Source of the DNA: Colletes latitarsis
Taxonomy: Eukaryota; Arthropoda; Insecta; Hymenoptera; Colletidae
Assembly (NCBI RefSeq): GCF_051014445.1
Contig: NC_135143.1
Location: forward strand, 1,240,001-1,304,000
Direction of reading: 5' to 3'
Length of the DNA: 64,000 bases
Made by a program: the position numbers and the translations under genes. This document shows, piece by piece, positions 12,624 to 25,130 of this stretch; the first letter of the stretch is position 1, and each line of letters begins with the position of its first letter. The notes under the pieces were generated by a model. The model ran no database searches. It was not told where the DNA came from and saw nothing but the letters and a program-made list of their open reading frames with translations.

Positions 12624-14900
12624 CATGAGCCAGATGCGGGCATAACCCAGACCTAACCCAGACCTAACCTGTGTTACCGACTGAAATACTGACCGAATCC
12701 ACGTTTAGTTGACTGTTACTGTGTGGTACCACTTTACTACGTGACACAGGCTCGAAAAAACCCAGGATCTGGCCAACAAGTTTGCGAGGAAGGCAAAAAC
12801 ATGAGCCAGATGCGGGCATAAACCTGGCCTAACCCAGACCTAACCGGTTGTATCCTCTAAAATACTGACCGAATCCAGGTTTAATTGACTGTTACTGTGT
12901 GGTACCACATTACTACGTGACTCAAGCTCGAAAAAACTCAGGATCTGGCCAACAAGTTTGCGAAGAAGGCAAAAACATGAGCCAGATGCGGGCATAAACC
13001 TGGCCTAACCTAGACCTAACCGGGGTTACCGACTGAAATATTGATCGAAACTAGGTTTAATTGACTGTTTCTACGTGGTACCACATTACTACGTGATTCA
13101 AGCCCGAAAAAACCCAGGATCTGGCCACCAAGTTTGCGAAGAAGGCAAAAACATGAGCCAGATGCAGGCATAAACCAGGCCGAACCCAGGCCTAACCGGT
13201 TTTATCCTCGAAAATACTGACCGAATCCAGGGCTAATTGACTGTTACAATGTGGTACCACATTACTACGTGATTCAAACCCGAAAAAACCCAGGATCTGG
13301 CCAACAAGTATGCGAAGAAGGCAAAATCATGAGCCTGATGCGGGCATAACCCAGACCTAACTCAGACCTAACCGGTGTTACCGACTAAAATATTGATCGA
13401 AACTAGGTTTAATTGACAGAATCTACGTGGTAACACATTACTACGTGATTCAAGCCCAAAAAAACCCAGGATCTGGCCAACAAGTTTGCGAAGAAGGCAA
13501 AAACATGAGCCAGATGCGGGCATAAACCTGGCCTAACCCAGACCTAACCGGTTGTATCCTCTAGAATACTGACCGAATCCAGGTTTAATAGACTGTTACT
13601 GTGTGGTACCACATTCCTACGTGATTCAAACCCGAAAAAAACCCAGGATCTGGCCAACAAGTTTGCGAAGAAGGCAAAATCATGAGCCAGATGCGGACAT
13701 AACCCAGACCTAACTCAGACCAAACCGGTGTTACCGACTAAAATACTGACCGAATCCAGGCTTCATTGATTGTTTCTATGTGGTACCACATTACTACGTG
13801 ATTCGAACCCGAAAAAACCCAGGATCTGTTCAACAAGAATGCGGTAGAGGCAAAATCATGAGCCAGATGCGGGCGTAACCCAGACCTAACCCAGACCTAA
13901 TCGGTTTTATCCTCTAAAATATTGATCGAAACCAGGTTTAATTGTCTGTTTCAGTATGCTACCACATTAGTGCGTGATACAAACCAGAGAAGACCATGGA
14001 TCTGGCCAACAAGAATGCAGAAAAAGCAAAATCATGAGTCAGATGCGGCCATAACCCAGACCTAACCCAGACCTAACCGGTTTTATCATGTAACATATTG
14101 CTCCAAACCAAGGCTAATTGACTGTTACAATGTGGTACCACATTCCAACGTGATTCAAACCCGAAAAAACCCAGGATCTGGCCAACAAGTATGCGAAGAA
14201 GGCATAATCATGAGCCACATGCGGGCATAACCCAGACCTAACTCAGACCAAACCGGTGTTACCGACTAAAATACTGACCGAATCCAGGTTTCATCGACCG
14301 TTACTGTGTGGTACCACATTACTACGTGATCCAAACCCGAAAAAACCCAGGACCTGGCCAACAAGTATGCGAAGAAGGCAAAATCATGAGCCCAATGCGA
14401 GCATAAACCTGGCCGAACCCAGGCCTAACCGGTTTTATCCTCTAAAATACTGACCGAATCCAGGTTTAATTGACTGTTACTGTGTGGTACCACATTACTA
14501 CGTGACTCAAACTCGAAAAAACCCAGGATCTGGCCATCAAGTATGCGAAGAAGGCAAAATCATGAGACTGATGCGGGCATAACCCAGACCTAACCGGTGT
14601 TATCCTCTAAAATATTGACCGAATCCAGGTTTAGTTGACCGTTACTGTGTGGTTCCACATTCCTACGTGATTCAAACCCGAAAAAAACCAGGATCTGGCC
14701 AACAAGTATGCGAAGAAGGCAAAATCATGAGCCAGATGCGGGCATAACCCAGACCTAACCCGGACCTAACCGGTGTTATCCTCTAAAATATTGATCGAAA
14801 CCAGATTTAATTGACTGTTTCAATGAGGTACCGCATTACTACGTGATTCAAACCCGAAAAAACCCAGGATCTGGCCAACAAGTATGCGAAGAAGGCAAAA
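12624..14900 (+). repeat. Further partial copy of the block at about 349-2800
   Basis: The monomer order of 349-2800 is repeated here. TCGAAAATACTGACC at 931 matches 13208 (offset 12277), and the GACAGAATCTACG variant at about 1315 matches about 13425 (offset near 12110), so one monomer has been lost in between. The match continues through CATGAGACTGATGC (2461 and 14562) and GAGGTACCGC (2725 and 14825). A small three-monomer duplication of 517 bp follows (GAGGTACCGC again at 15342). Confidence 0.7.
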
Positions 14901-17900
14901 TCATGAGCCAGATGCGGGTATAAACCAGGCCGAACCCAGGCCTAACCGGTTTTATCCTCTAAAATACTGACCGAATCCAGGTTTAATTGACTGTTACTGT
15001 GTGGTACCACATTACTACGTGACTCAAACTCGAAAAAACCCAGGATCTGGCCATCAAGTATGCGAAGAAGGCAAAATCATGAGACTGATGCGGGCATAAC
15101 CCAGACCTAACCGGTGTTATCCTCTAAAATATTGACCGAATCCAGGTTTAGTTGACCGTTACTGTGTGGTTCCACATTTCTACGTGATTCAAACCCGAAA
15201 AAAACCAGGATCTGGCCAACAAGTATGCGAAGAAGGCAAAATCATGAGCCAGATGCGGGCATAACCCAGACCTAACCCGGACCTAACCGGTGTTATCCTC
15301 TAAAATATTGATCGAAACCAGATTTAATTGACTGTTTCAATGAGGTACCGCATTACTACGTGATTCAAACCCGAAAAAACCCAGGATCTGGCCAACAAGT
15401 ATGCGAAGAAGGCAAAATCATGAGCCAGATGCGGGCATAACCCAGACCTAACCCAGACCTAACCGATGCTATCCTCTAAAATATTGATCGAAACCAGGTT
15501 TAATTGACTGTTACTGTGTGGTACCACATTACTACGTGACTCAAGCTCGAAAAAACTCAGGATCTGGCCAACAAGTTTGCGAAGAAGCCAAAAACATGAG
15601 CCAGATGCGGGCATAACCTGAACCTAACTCTGACCTAACCGGTTTTATCCTGTAACATATTGATCCAAACCAGGTTTAATTGACTGTTACAATGTGGTAC
15701 CACATTCCTACGTGATTCATACCAGAGAAAACCATGGATCTGGCCAACAAGTATGCGGAAAAGGCAAAATCATGAGCCAGGTGCGGGCATAACCCAGACC
15801 TAACCCAGACCTAACCGGTTTTATCCTCTAAAATAATGACCGAAACCAGGTTTAATTGTCTGTTTCAGTGTGCTACCACATTAGTGCGTGATACAAACCA
15901 GAGAAAACCAGGGATCTGGCCAACAAGATTGCGGAGAATGCAAAATCATGAGCCGGATGCGGGTATAACCTGAACCTAACTCTGACCTAACCGGTTTTAT
16001 TCTGTAACATACTGATCCAAACCAGGTTTAATTGACTGTTACAATGTGGTACCACATTCCTACGTGATTCAAACCAGAGAAAACCATGGATCTGGCCAAC
16101 AAGTATGCGGAAAAGGCAAAATCATGAGTCAGGTGCGGGCATAACCCAGACCTAACCCAGACCTAACCGGTTGTATCCTCTAAAATGCTGACCGAATCCA
16201 GGTTTAATTGACTGTTACTGTGTGGTACCACATTACTACGTGACTCAAGCTCGAAAAAACTCAGGATCTGGCCAACAAGTTTGCGAAGAAGGCAAAAACA
16301 TGAGCCAGATGCGGGCATAAACCTGGCCTAACCTAGACCTAACCGGGGTTACCGACTAAAATATTGATCGAAACTAGGTTTAATTGACTGTTTCTACGTG
16401 GTACCACATTACTACGTGATTCAAGCCAGAAAAAACCCAGGATCTGGCCACCAAGTTTGCGAAGAAGGCAAAAACATGAGCCAGATGCAGGCATAAACCA
16501 GGCCGAACCCAGGCCTAACCGGTTTTATCCTCTAAAATACTGACCGAATCCAGGGCTAATTGACTGTTACAATGTGGTACCACATTACTACGTGATTCAA
16601 ACCCGAAGAAACCCAGGATCTGGCCAACAAGTATGCGGGGAAGGCAAAATCATGAGACAGATGCGGGCATAAACCAGGCCTAACACAGACCTAACTGGGG
16701 TTACCGACTAAAATACTGACCGAAACCAGGTTTAATTAACTGTTTCTATGTGGTACCACATTCCTACGTGATTCAAACCCGAAAAAACCCAGGATCTGGC
16801 CAACAAGAATGCGGTAGAGGCAAAATCATGAGCCAGATGCGGGCGTAACCCAGACCTAACCCAGACCTATCCGGTTTTATCCTCTAAAATATTGATCGAA
16901 ACCAGGTTTAATTGTCTGTTTCAGTATGCTACCACATTAGTGCGTGATACAAACCAGAGAAAACCAAGGATCTGGCCAACAAGAATGCGGAAAAGGCAAA
17001 ATCATGAGTCAGATGCGGCCATAACCCAGACCTAACCGGTGTTATCCTCTAAAATATTGTCCGAATCCAGGTTTAATTGACTGTTACTGTGTGGTACCAC
17101 ATTACTACGTGATTCAAACCCGAAAAAACCCAGGACCTGGCCAACAAGTATGCGAAGAAGGCAAAATCATGAGCCCGATGCGAGCATAACCCAGACCTAA
17201 CCCAGACCTAACCGGTGATATCCTCTAAAATATTGATCGAAACTAGGTTTAATTGACTGTTTCTACGTGGTACCACATTACTACGTGACTCAAGCTCGAA
17301 AAAACCCAGGATCTGGCCATCAAGTATTCGAAAAAGGCAAAATCATGAGCCTGATGCGGGCATAACCCAGACCTAACCGGTGTTATCCTCTAAAATATTG
17401 ACCGAATCCAGGTTTAATTGACTGTTACTGTGTGGTACCACATTACTACGTGATTCAAACCCGAAAAAACCCAGGACCTGGCCAACAAGTATGCGAAGAA
17501 GGCAAAATCATGAGCCCGATGCGAGCATGAACCAGGCCGAACCCAGGCCTAACCGGGGTTACCGACTAAAATACTGACCGAAACCAGGTTTAATTGACTG
17601 TTACTGTGTGGTACCACATTACTACGTGATTCAAACCCGAAAAAACCCAGGACCTGGCCAACAAGAATGCGGAAAAGGCAAAATCATGAGTCAGATGCGG
17701 CCATAACCCAGACCTAACCCAGACCTAACCGGTTTTATCCTGTAACATATTGCTCCAAACCAGGTTTAATTGACTGTTTCTATGTGGTACCACATTACTA
17801 CGTGATTCAAACCCGAAAAAACCCAGGATCTGGCCATCAAGTATGCGAAGAAGGCAAAATCATGAGCCAGATGCGGGCATGAACCAGGCCGAACCCAGGC

Positions 17901-20900
17901 CTAACCGGTTTTATCCTCTAAAATATTGATCGAAACTAGGTTTAATTGACTGTTTCTACGTGGTACCACATTACTACGTGACTCAAGCTCGAAAAACCCC
18001 AGGATCTGGCCAACAAGTTTGCGAAGAAGGCAAAAACATGAGCCAGATGCGGGCATAAACCTGGCCTAACCCAGACCTAACCGGTTTTATCCTATAAAAT
18101 ATTCATCGAAACCAGGTTTAATTGACTGTTTCTATGTGGTACCACATTACTACGTGATTCAAACCCGAAAAAACCCAGGATCTGGCCATCAAGTATGCGA
18201 AGAAGGCAAAATCATGAGCCAGATGCGGGCATGAACCAGGCCGAACCCAGGCCTAACCGGTTTTATCCTCTAAAATACTGACCGAATCCAGGTTTAATTG
18301 ACTGTTACTGTGTAGTACCACATTACTACGTCACACAAACTCGAAAAAACCAAGGATCTGGCCAACAAGTATGCGAAGAAGGCAAAATCATGAGCCAGAT
18401 GCGGGCATAACCCAGACCTAACCCAGACCTAACCGGGGTTACCGACTAAAATACTGACCGAAACCAGGTTTAATTGACTGTTTCTATGTGGTACCACATT
18501 ACTACGTGATTCAAACCCGAAAAAACCCAGGATCTGGCCAACAAGAATGCGGTAGAGGCAAAATCATGAGCCAGATGCGGGCGTAACCCAGACCTAACAC
18601 AGACCTAATCGGTTTTATCCTCTAAAATATTGATCGAAACCAGGTTTAATTGTCTGTTTCAGTATGCTACCACATTAGTGCGTGATACAAACCAGAGAAA
18701 ACCAAGGATCTGGCCAACAAGAATGCGGAAAAGGCAAAATCATGAGTCAGATGCGGCCATAACCCAGACCTAACCCAGACCTAACCGGTTTTATCCTGTA
18801 ACATATTGCTCCAAACCAGGGCTAATTGACTGTTACAATGTGGTACCACATTCCAACGTGATTCAAACCCGAAAAAGCCCAGGATCTGGCCAACAAGTAT
18901 GCGAAGAAGGCATAATCATGAGCCAGATGCGGGCATGAACCAGGCCGAACCCAGGCCTAACCGGTTTTATCCTCTAAAATACTGACCGAATCCAGGTTTA
19001 ATTGACTGTTACTGTGTAGTACCACATTACTACGTCACACAAACTCGAAAAAACCAAGGATCTGGCCAACAAGTATGCGAAGAAGGCAAAATCATGAGCC
19101 AGATGCGGGCATAACCCAGACCTAACCCAGGCCTAACCGGGGTTACCGACTAAAATACTGACCGAAACCAGGTTTAATTGACTGTTACTGTGTGGTACCA
19201 CATTACTACGTGATTCAAACCCGAAAAAACCCAGGACCTGGCCAACAAGAATGCGGAAAAGGCAAAATCATGAGTCAGATGCGGCCATAACCCAGACCTA
19301 ACCCAGACCTAACCGGTTTTATCCTGTAACATATTGCTCCAAACCAGGTTTAATTGACTGTTTCTATGTGGTACCACATTACTACGTGATTCAAACCCGA
19401 AAAAACCCAGGACCTGGCCATCAAGTATGCGAAGAAGGCAAAATCATGAGCCAGATGCGGGCATGAACCAGGCCCAACCCAGGCCTTACCGGTTTTATCC
19501 TCTAAAATACTGACCGAATCCAGGTTTAATTGACTGTTACTGTGTAGTACCACATTACTACGTCACACAAACTCGAAAAAACCAAGGATCTGGCCAACAA
19601 GTATGCGAAGAAGGCAAAATCATGAGCCAGATGCGGGCATAACCCAGACCTAACCCAGACCTAACCGGGGTTACCGACTAAAATACTGACCGAAACCAGG
19701 TTTAATTGACTGTTTCTATGTGGTACCACATTACTACGTGATTCAAACCCGAAAAAACCCAGGATCTGGCCAACAAGAATGCGGTAGAGGCAAAATCATG
19801 AGCCAGATGCGGGCGTAACCCAGACCTAACACAGACCTAATCGGTTTTATCCTCTAAAATATTGATCGAAACCAGGTTTAATTGTCTGTTTCAGTATGCT
19901 ACCACATTAGTGCGTGATACAAACCAGAGAAAACCAAGGATCTGGCCAACAAGAATGCGGAAAAGGCAAAATCATGAGTCAGATGCGTCCATAACCCAGA
20001 CCTAACCCAGACCTAACCGGTTTTATCCTGTAACATATTGCTCCAAACCAGGGCTAATTGACTGTTACAATGTGGTACCACATTCCAACGTGATTCAAAC
20101 CCGAAAAAGCCCAGGATCTGGCCAACAAGTATGCGAAGAAGGCATAATCATGAGCCAGATGCGGGCATAACCCAGACCTAACTCAGACCTAACCGGTGTT
20201 ACCGACTAAAATACTGACCGAATCCAGGTTTCATTGACCTTTACTGTGTGGTACCACATTACTACGTGATTCAAACCCGGATAAACCCAGGACCTGGCCA
20301 ACAAGTACGCGAAGAAGGCAAAATCATGAGCCCGATGCGAGCATAACCCAGACCTAACCCAGACCTAACCGGTGTTATCTTCTAAAATATTGATCGAAAC
20401 TAGGTTTAATTGACTGTTTCTACGTGGTACCACATTACTACGTGAGTCAAGCCCGAAAAAACCCAGGATCTGGCCAACAAGTTTGCGAAGAAGGCAAAAA
20501 CATAAGCCAGATGCGGGCATAAACCTGGCCTAACCCAGACCTAACCGGTTTTATCCTATAAAATATTCATCGAAACCAGGTTTAATTAACTGTTTCTATG
20601 TGGTACCACATTCCTACGTGATTCAAACCCGAAAAAACCCAGGAACTGGCCAACAAGTATGCGAAGAAGGCTAAATCATGAGCCAGATGCGGGCATAAAC
20701 CAGGCCGAACCCAGGCCTAACCGGTTTTATCCTGTAACATATTGATCCAAACCGGGTTTAATTGACTGTTACTGTGTGGTACCACATTACTACGTCACAC
20801 AAACTCGAAAAAACCAAGGATCTGGCCAACAAGTATGCGAAGAACACAAAATCATGAGTCAGATGCGGCCATAACCCAGACCTAACCCAGACCTAACTGG

Positions 20901-21218
20901 TTTTATCCTGTAACATATTGATCCAAACCGGGTTTAATTGACTGTTACAATGTGGTACCACATTCCTACGTGATTCAAACCCGAAAAAACCCAGGATCTG
21001 GTCAACAAGTATGCGAAGAAGGCAAAATCATGAGGCAGATGCGGGCATAACCCAGACCTAACCCAGACCTAACCGGGGTTACCGACTAAAATACTGACCG
21101 AAACCAGGTTTAATTGATTGTTTCTATGTGGTACCACATTACTACGTGTTTCGAACCCGAAAAAACCCAGGATCTGGCCAACAAGAATGCGGTAGAGGCA
21201 AAATCATGAGCCAGATGC

Positions 21219-21234
21219 GGGCGTAACCCAGACC
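21219..21234. repeat. Target-site duplication of element 1, left copy (16 bp)
   Basis: GGGCGTAACCCAGACC directly precedes the poly(T) tract and is repeated exactly at 23362-23377 after the other end of the element. The base before it differs on the two sides (C here, A in the element end), so the duplication is exactly 16 bp. The right edge lies at CC^TAA in the telomere-like 11-mer. Confidence 0.95.
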
Positions 21235-21257
21235 TTTTTTTTTTTTTTTTTTTTTTT
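21235..21257 (-). other. Poly(A) tail of element 1 (23 nt)
   Basis: An uninterrupted run of 23 T on the plus strand joins the target at CCCAGACC. Its purity suggests a fairly young insertion. Confidence 0.95.
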
Positions 21258-21280
21258 AACGTGGTGAAATCCTCATGGAC

Positions 21281-21310
21281 ACCCCGGCTCCCTGGGGGGG
21301 AGGCCGGGGT
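21281..21310 (-). other. Stem-loop 1 in element 1 3' UTR
   Basis: ACCCCGGC (21281-21288) pairs with GCCGGGGT (21303-21310), 8 bp, plus a possible wobble pair. The counterpart in element 3 is 63013-63044. Confidence 0.7.
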
Positions 21311-21365
21311 AGTGCCGGACTCTTACCGGCTAAAACACCACGGTGACCGCCTGCGCCCTTTATCT

Positions 21366-21413
21366 GGGGAGAGTCACGGGAACCAAACTAGCGATACTAC
21401 CGTGACTCTCCCC
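21366..21413 (-). other. Stem-loop 2 in element 1 3' UTR (14-bp perfect stem)
   Basis: GGGGAGAGTCACGG (21366-21379) is the exact reverse complement of CCGTGACTCTCCCC (21400-21413), with a 20-nt loop. The counterpart in element 3 (63129-63174) has a different but equally perfect 13-bp stem. Confidence 0.85.
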
Positions 21414-21445
21414 GTTGGCACAACGCCCTATTACGGGCCCTTCCC

Positions 21446-21473
21446 GGGGGAGGAGATGTGATCCTCCTCCCCC
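21446..21473 (-). other. Stem-loop 3 in element 1 3' UTR
   Basis: GGGGGAGGA (21446-21454) pairs with TCCTCCCCC (21465-21473), 9 bp, 10-nt loop. The palindrome 63203-63220 occupies the same place in element 3. Confidence 0.7.
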
Positions 21474-21476
21474 AGT

Positions 21477-21504
21477 GGGGGGCAAGCTAATCTGATTGCC
21501 CCCC
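21477..21504 (-). other. Stem-loop 4 in element 1 3' UTR
   Basis: GGGGGGCAA (21477-21485) pairs with TTGCCCCCC (21496-21504), 9 bp, 10-nt loop. The counterpart in element 3 is 63238-63274. Confidence 0.75.
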
Positions 21505-21769
21505 GGCGACGCGGCGCGGTCACACGCTACGTCGCCCCCACTCGTGCCGTTGCTACTAGCCGCGACCGGGCCCCCACCCGATCGCGACCACGGCTGCGGG
21601 GCCGGCTAACACTGCCGCCCCCGCTGGACGGGGCCCCTGCCACAGGCCCCCGGTCCGGTGATGGGCTGGGTGCGAGGGGGAATGAGGGAATAAAGTGCCT
21701 CACCTCGCACCACAAACACCATCACCGACCCCATCGCGCTCCCCCTGTCACGGGGAGCGGTGGAGGGTC

Positions 21770-23359
21770 TTACGGTCGGCGTCGCCGCCTGCCCCCCACC
21801 TCCTCACGCGCCCTTTCGGCGTCTTCCTTGGCGGCCATGACCTCCTCACAAAACAAGGCCATGGCCGCCCACGCCTCCTCGCTGCCGACCATTGCACGTA
21901 TGACGGCCGGCAGCGAGAGTTCCGCTCCAATCGTTCTAACGAGGACACCGCGCTGCGCTGCCCACGCCGGGCAAAACTGCAGCGTGTGCTGCGCGGTGTC
22001 CTCCCTTCCCCTGCAGTGACGGCACGCAGCCGTCGCCTCCCGCCCTATCCGATGCAGGTACCGACCGAAGCAACCGTGTCCGGTCAGTACCTGTGTCAGG
22101 CGGTAGGTGGGCGTACCCCAGCTACGGCCCACCCAGGCATAAAACACTGGGCGGACCGCCGCGGCGACGCGATCATCCCGCTGGTCTGGCTTGGATAGCC
22201 ATACCAGCCACCGACTATAGACGCGTCGCCGCGCCTGGCTTCGGGCCCTGGCGGCCTCCTCGCCGTGCGGGTCCACGCCCCGCTGGCGAAGGTCGCAGAG
22301 GCTTTGATAGACCTCTGCGTCCATTTTCGCCAGCAGATGAAACGGTGCGGAACCCGCCAGCAAGGTGGCGGCAGTGTAGGAGATCGTGCGATATCCCCGC
22401 ACGACTCTGATGGCGACCAACCTCTGTAACCGACGGAGTACAAATGCACCCCGCCGATTGGCCATCAGACCGCCGGCCCATATTGGCGCGCCATAAAGCG
22501 CCATGGACCGGACGACTCCTAAATACAGCCGCCGTGCCGCCATGTTGGGCCCCCCGAGATTAGGCATTATGCGAGCTAACGCAGCCGCTGCCCTTTCAAT
22601 ACGGGGACCCAACCCTTCCAAATGATGCCCGAAGCGCCAGTAGCTGTCGAGGGTGAGGCCCAGATACTTCATCCGGCGCCCCACCCCGACTTGGGCTCCA
22701 CCCACCCGTAGAGACGCCTGGCGCGGCACCCCTCGACCACTGACGTTACACAGCCAGATGGCCTCGGTCTTCTGGGGTGCCACGCGCAATCCCAGACGCT
22801 CTACTTCGGCAACGACTCGTGCCGCCCCTTCCTCCGCGAGGGCCACGGCCCTCCTCCACGTGTCCCCGTCGGCTATCACCAGGGTGTCGTCGGCATAACA
22901 AACCAACGACACGCCGACGGGGAGGTCAGCCCGCAGCACCGCGTCATACGCCAAGTTCCACAGGAGCGGCCCGAGGACCGACCCCTGTGGAACCCCGCGG
23001 TGCACCGCTCTCTGCTCCATCCCGTTCCGACCCGGATATTGGACTACCCTGCCCCGCAGATAATCCCCGATCAGTCGGCATAGATAGGCGGGCACCCGGT
23101 GGTACTGGAGTGCCCGACCTATCGCCCCCCAGGAGACGGTGTTAAAGGCGTTGGCTATGTCAAGTGATACTGCCAACGCCACACCCCCCCGGGAGATTGC
23201 CGATTCCGCCAGGGTCCGCACTGTCGCTATGGCGTCGACTGTGGAGCGGCCCCGGCGAAAGCCGAACTGTCGGTCGGCCAGATCGGGGCCGACGCGGGAC
23301 AGATGCCCCTCGAGACGGGATACAATGACCCGCTCGAGGAGCTTTCCAGCCTCGTCCAA
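21770..23359 (-). pseudogene. Element 1 ORF2 fragment: reverse transcriptase and zinc finger
   Basis: A 529-residue open frame without internal stops; it is the 3' part of a longer ORF2, so the first codon (TTG, Leu, in LDEAGKLLE) is not a real start. RT blocks in order: FGFRRGRST (residues 32-40), the catalytic Asp in SLDIANAFN (65-73), GVPQGSVLGPLL (122-133), YADD (155-158) with both catalytic Asp, PQKTE (195-199) and KYLGLTLD (231-238). The thumb region has IMPNLGGP (264-271). After the GHGCFGRYLHRIG segment (428-440) comes a zinc finger, CRHC with DTAQHTL and C463 (446-463), typical of the R1 clade, and an Arg-rich tail. In intact elements this protein copies the RNA onto nicked target DNA. 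All visible RT catalytic residues are kept, but the endonuclease and the RT N-terminus are gone, and no promoter is expected. Confidence 0.93.
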
Positions 23360-23361
23360 TA

Positions 23362-23377
23362 GGGCGTAACCCAGACC
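23362..23377. repeat. Target-site duplication of element 1, right copy (16 bp)
   Basis: GGGCGTAACCCAGACC, identical to 21219-21234. Satellite phase resumes without loss after it (TAACCCAGACCTAACC). Confidence 0.95.
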
Positions 23378-25130
23378 TAACCCAGACCTAACCGGTTTTA
23401 TCCTCTAAAATATTGATCGAATCCAGGTTTAATTGACTGTTACAATGTGGTACCACATTCCAACGTGATTCAAACCCGAAAAAGCCCAGGATCTGGCCAA
23501 CAAGTATGCGAAGAAGGCAAAATCATGAGCCCGATGCGAGCATAACCCAGACCTAACCCAGACCTAACCGGTGTTATCCTCTAAAATATTGATCGAAACT
23601 AGGTTTAATTGACTGTTTCTACGTGGTACCACATTACTACGTGACTCAAGCTCGAAAAAACCCAGGATCTGGCCAACAAGTTTGCGAAGAAGGCAAAAAC
23701 ATGAGCCAGATGCGGGCATAAACCTGGCCTAACCCAGACCTAACCGGTTTTATCCTATTAAATATTCATCGAAACCAGGTTTAATTGACTGTTTCTATGT
23801 GGTACCACATTACTACGTGATTCAAACCCGAAAAAACCCAGGATCTGGCCTTCAAGTATGCGAAGAAGGCAAAATCATGAGCCAGATGCGGGCATGAACC
23901 AGGCCGAACCCAGGCCTAACCGGTTTTATCCTCTAAAATACTGACCGAAACCAGGTTTAATTGACTGTTTCTATGTGGTACCACATTACTACGTGATTCA
24001 AACCCGAAAAAACCCAGGATCTGGCCAACAAGTATGCGAAGAAGGCATAATCATGAGCCAGATGCGGGCATAACCCAGACCTAACTCAGACCTAACCGGT
24101 GTTACCGACTAAAATGCTGACCGAATCCAGGTTTCATTGACCTTTACTGTGTGGTACCACATTACTACGTGATTCAAACCCGGATAAACCCAGGACCTGG
24201 CCAACAAGAACGCGAAGAAGGCAAAATCATGAGCCCGATGCGAGCATAACCCAGACCTAACCCAGACCTAACCGGTGTTATCCTCTAAAATATTGAACGA
24301 AACTAGGTTTAATTGACTGTTTCTACGTGGTACCACATTACTACGTGATTCAAGCCCGAAAAAACCCAGGATCTGGCCAACAAGTTTGCGAAGAAGGCAA
24401 AAACATAAGCCAGATGCGGGCATAAACCTGGCCTAACCCAGACCTAACCGGTTGTATCCTCTAAAATACTGACCGAATCCAGGTATAATTGACTGTTGCT
24501 GAGTGGTACCACATTACTACGTGACTCAAGCTCGAAAAAACCCAGGATCTGGCCAACAAGTTTCCGAAGAATGCAAAATCATGTGCCAGATGCGGGCATG
24601 AACCAGGCCGAACCCAGGCCTAACCAGTTTTATCCTCTAAAATACTGACCGAATCCAGGTTTAATTGACTGTTACTGTGTAGTACCACATTACTTCGTCA
24701 CACAAACTCGAAAAAACCAAGGATCTGGCCAACAAGTATGCGAAGAACACAAAATCATGAGCCTGATGCGGGCACAACCCAGACCTAACCGGTGTTATCC
24801 TCTAAAATATTGACCGAATCCAGGTTTAGTTGTCTGTGACTGTGTGGTACCACATTCCTTCGTGATTCAAACCCGAAAAACCCAGGATCTGGCCAACAAG
24901 TATGCGAAGAAGGCAAAATCATGAGCCAGATGCGGGCATAACCCAGACCTAACCCGGACCTAACCGGGGTTACCGACTAAAATACTGACCGAAACCAGGT
25001 TTAATTGACTGTTTCTATGTGGTACCACATTACTACGTGATTCAAACCCGAAAAAACCCAGGATCTGGCCAACTAGAATGCGGTAGAGGCAAAATCATGA
25101 GCCAGATGCGGGCGTAACCCAGACCTAACC

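Larger units (their letters stand above)
1..21234 (+). repeat. Satellite array, block 1 (about 176-bp monomer)
   Basis: Tandem head-to-tail monomers fill this whole stretch with no other sequence. The phrase CCAGATGCGGGC recurs at 1, 177, 353, 529 and 705, an exact 176-bp spacing. Shorter monomers of about 165 bp have lost one 11-bp subunit. Each monomer runs: CCAGATGCGGGCATAA, two CCCAGACCTAA units, a variable part (GGTTTTATCC or GGGGTTACCGAC), AAATA-TGA-CGAA-CCAGGTTTAATTGACTG, a dyad around GGTACC, CTACGTGATTCAAACCCGAAAAAACCC, then AGGATCTGGCCAACAAG and GCGAAGAAGGCAAAATCATGAG. Monomers differ from each other by point changes but keep one orientation. The array has no sustained open reading frame. 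It continues off the left edge of the window and is cut at 21234 by element 1. Role unknown; subtelomeric or centromeric satellite are both possible, and the telomere-like subunit favours the former. Confidence 0.97.
21258..21769 (-). other. 3' UTR of element 1, with conserved stem-loops
   Basis: 512 bp between the ORF2 stop and the poly(A), nearly the same length as in element 3 (511 bp). The end next to the poly(A) reads CGTGGTGAAATCCTC on the plus strand, against CGTGGGGAAAATCTTC in element 3. Both also share a CTAAAA-C-CCACGGTGACC box (21330-21348 here, 63095-63114 in element 3). Four inverted repeats follow in the same order as in element 3 and are listed separately. The part from 21505 to 21769 is GC-rich without further structure that I could confirm. 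Such UTRs are often the site recognised by the element's own RT; that role is inferred. Confidence 0.8.
21235..23361 (-). mobile_element. Element 1: 5'-truncated R1/TRAS-like non-LTR retrotransposon
   Basis: A GC-rich 2127-bp insertion in the satellite, flanked by perfect 16-bp duplications and ending in a 23-nt poly(A) on the minus strand. It contains the last 530 codons of an ORF2 (reverse transcriptase plus a C-terminal zinc finger) and a 512-bp 3' UTR with four stem-loops. The 5' end is cut inside the reverse transcriptase just before LDEAGKLLE, the usual outcome of incomplete target-primed reverse transcription. ORF1, the endonuclease and the first part of the RT are missing, so the copy cannot move by itself. 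The empty paralogue of its site is at 30016-30031. The clade call rests on the RT blocks and the CxHC-x-DTAxHTLxxCPxW zinc finger; the exact family is unassigned. Confidence 0.95.
16330..25130 (+). repeat. 6.65-kb tandem satellite block, copy A (8.80 kb with element 1)
   Basis: Markers left of element 1 match the next block at an offset of 8797 bp: CATGAGACAG at 16651 and 25448, CCTATAAAAT at 18091 and 26888. Markers right of the element match at 6654 bp: CCAACTAGAATG at 25069 and 31723. The difference, 2143 bp, equals element 1 (2127 bp) plus one 16-bp target duplication. So this copy was a 6654-bp satellite block that later received the insertion. Edges are approximate because neighbouring monomers are similar. 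Confidence 0.85.

Noticed and set aside
14256..14453. Short plus-strand open frame inside the satellite
   Set aside because: It follows the monomer period, crosses the telomere-like units, and most other monomers stop this frame; no coding signal.
19350..19553. Minus-strand 67-codon open frame
   Set aside because: Translation of one satellite monomer; the same phrase reappears at the end of the frame at 35338-35532.
1..21234. CRISPR-like array of regularly spaced repeats
   Set aside because: The whole 176-bp unit is repeated, with no unique spacers, in a eukaryotic context with no cas genes.
21258..21769. Independent non-coding RNA gene or SINE because of the strong hairpins
   Set aside because: The segment lies between the ORF2 stop and the poly(A) and has a counterpart at the same place in element 3, so it is a 3' UTR. 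No internal pol III promoter was recognised.
21695..22198. 167-codon plus-strand frame within element 1
   Set aside because: Antisense to the reverse transcriptase, which has every family motif; GC-rich sequence leaves many chance open frames. The shorter plus- and minus-strand frames between 21748 and 23369 are rejected for the same reason.
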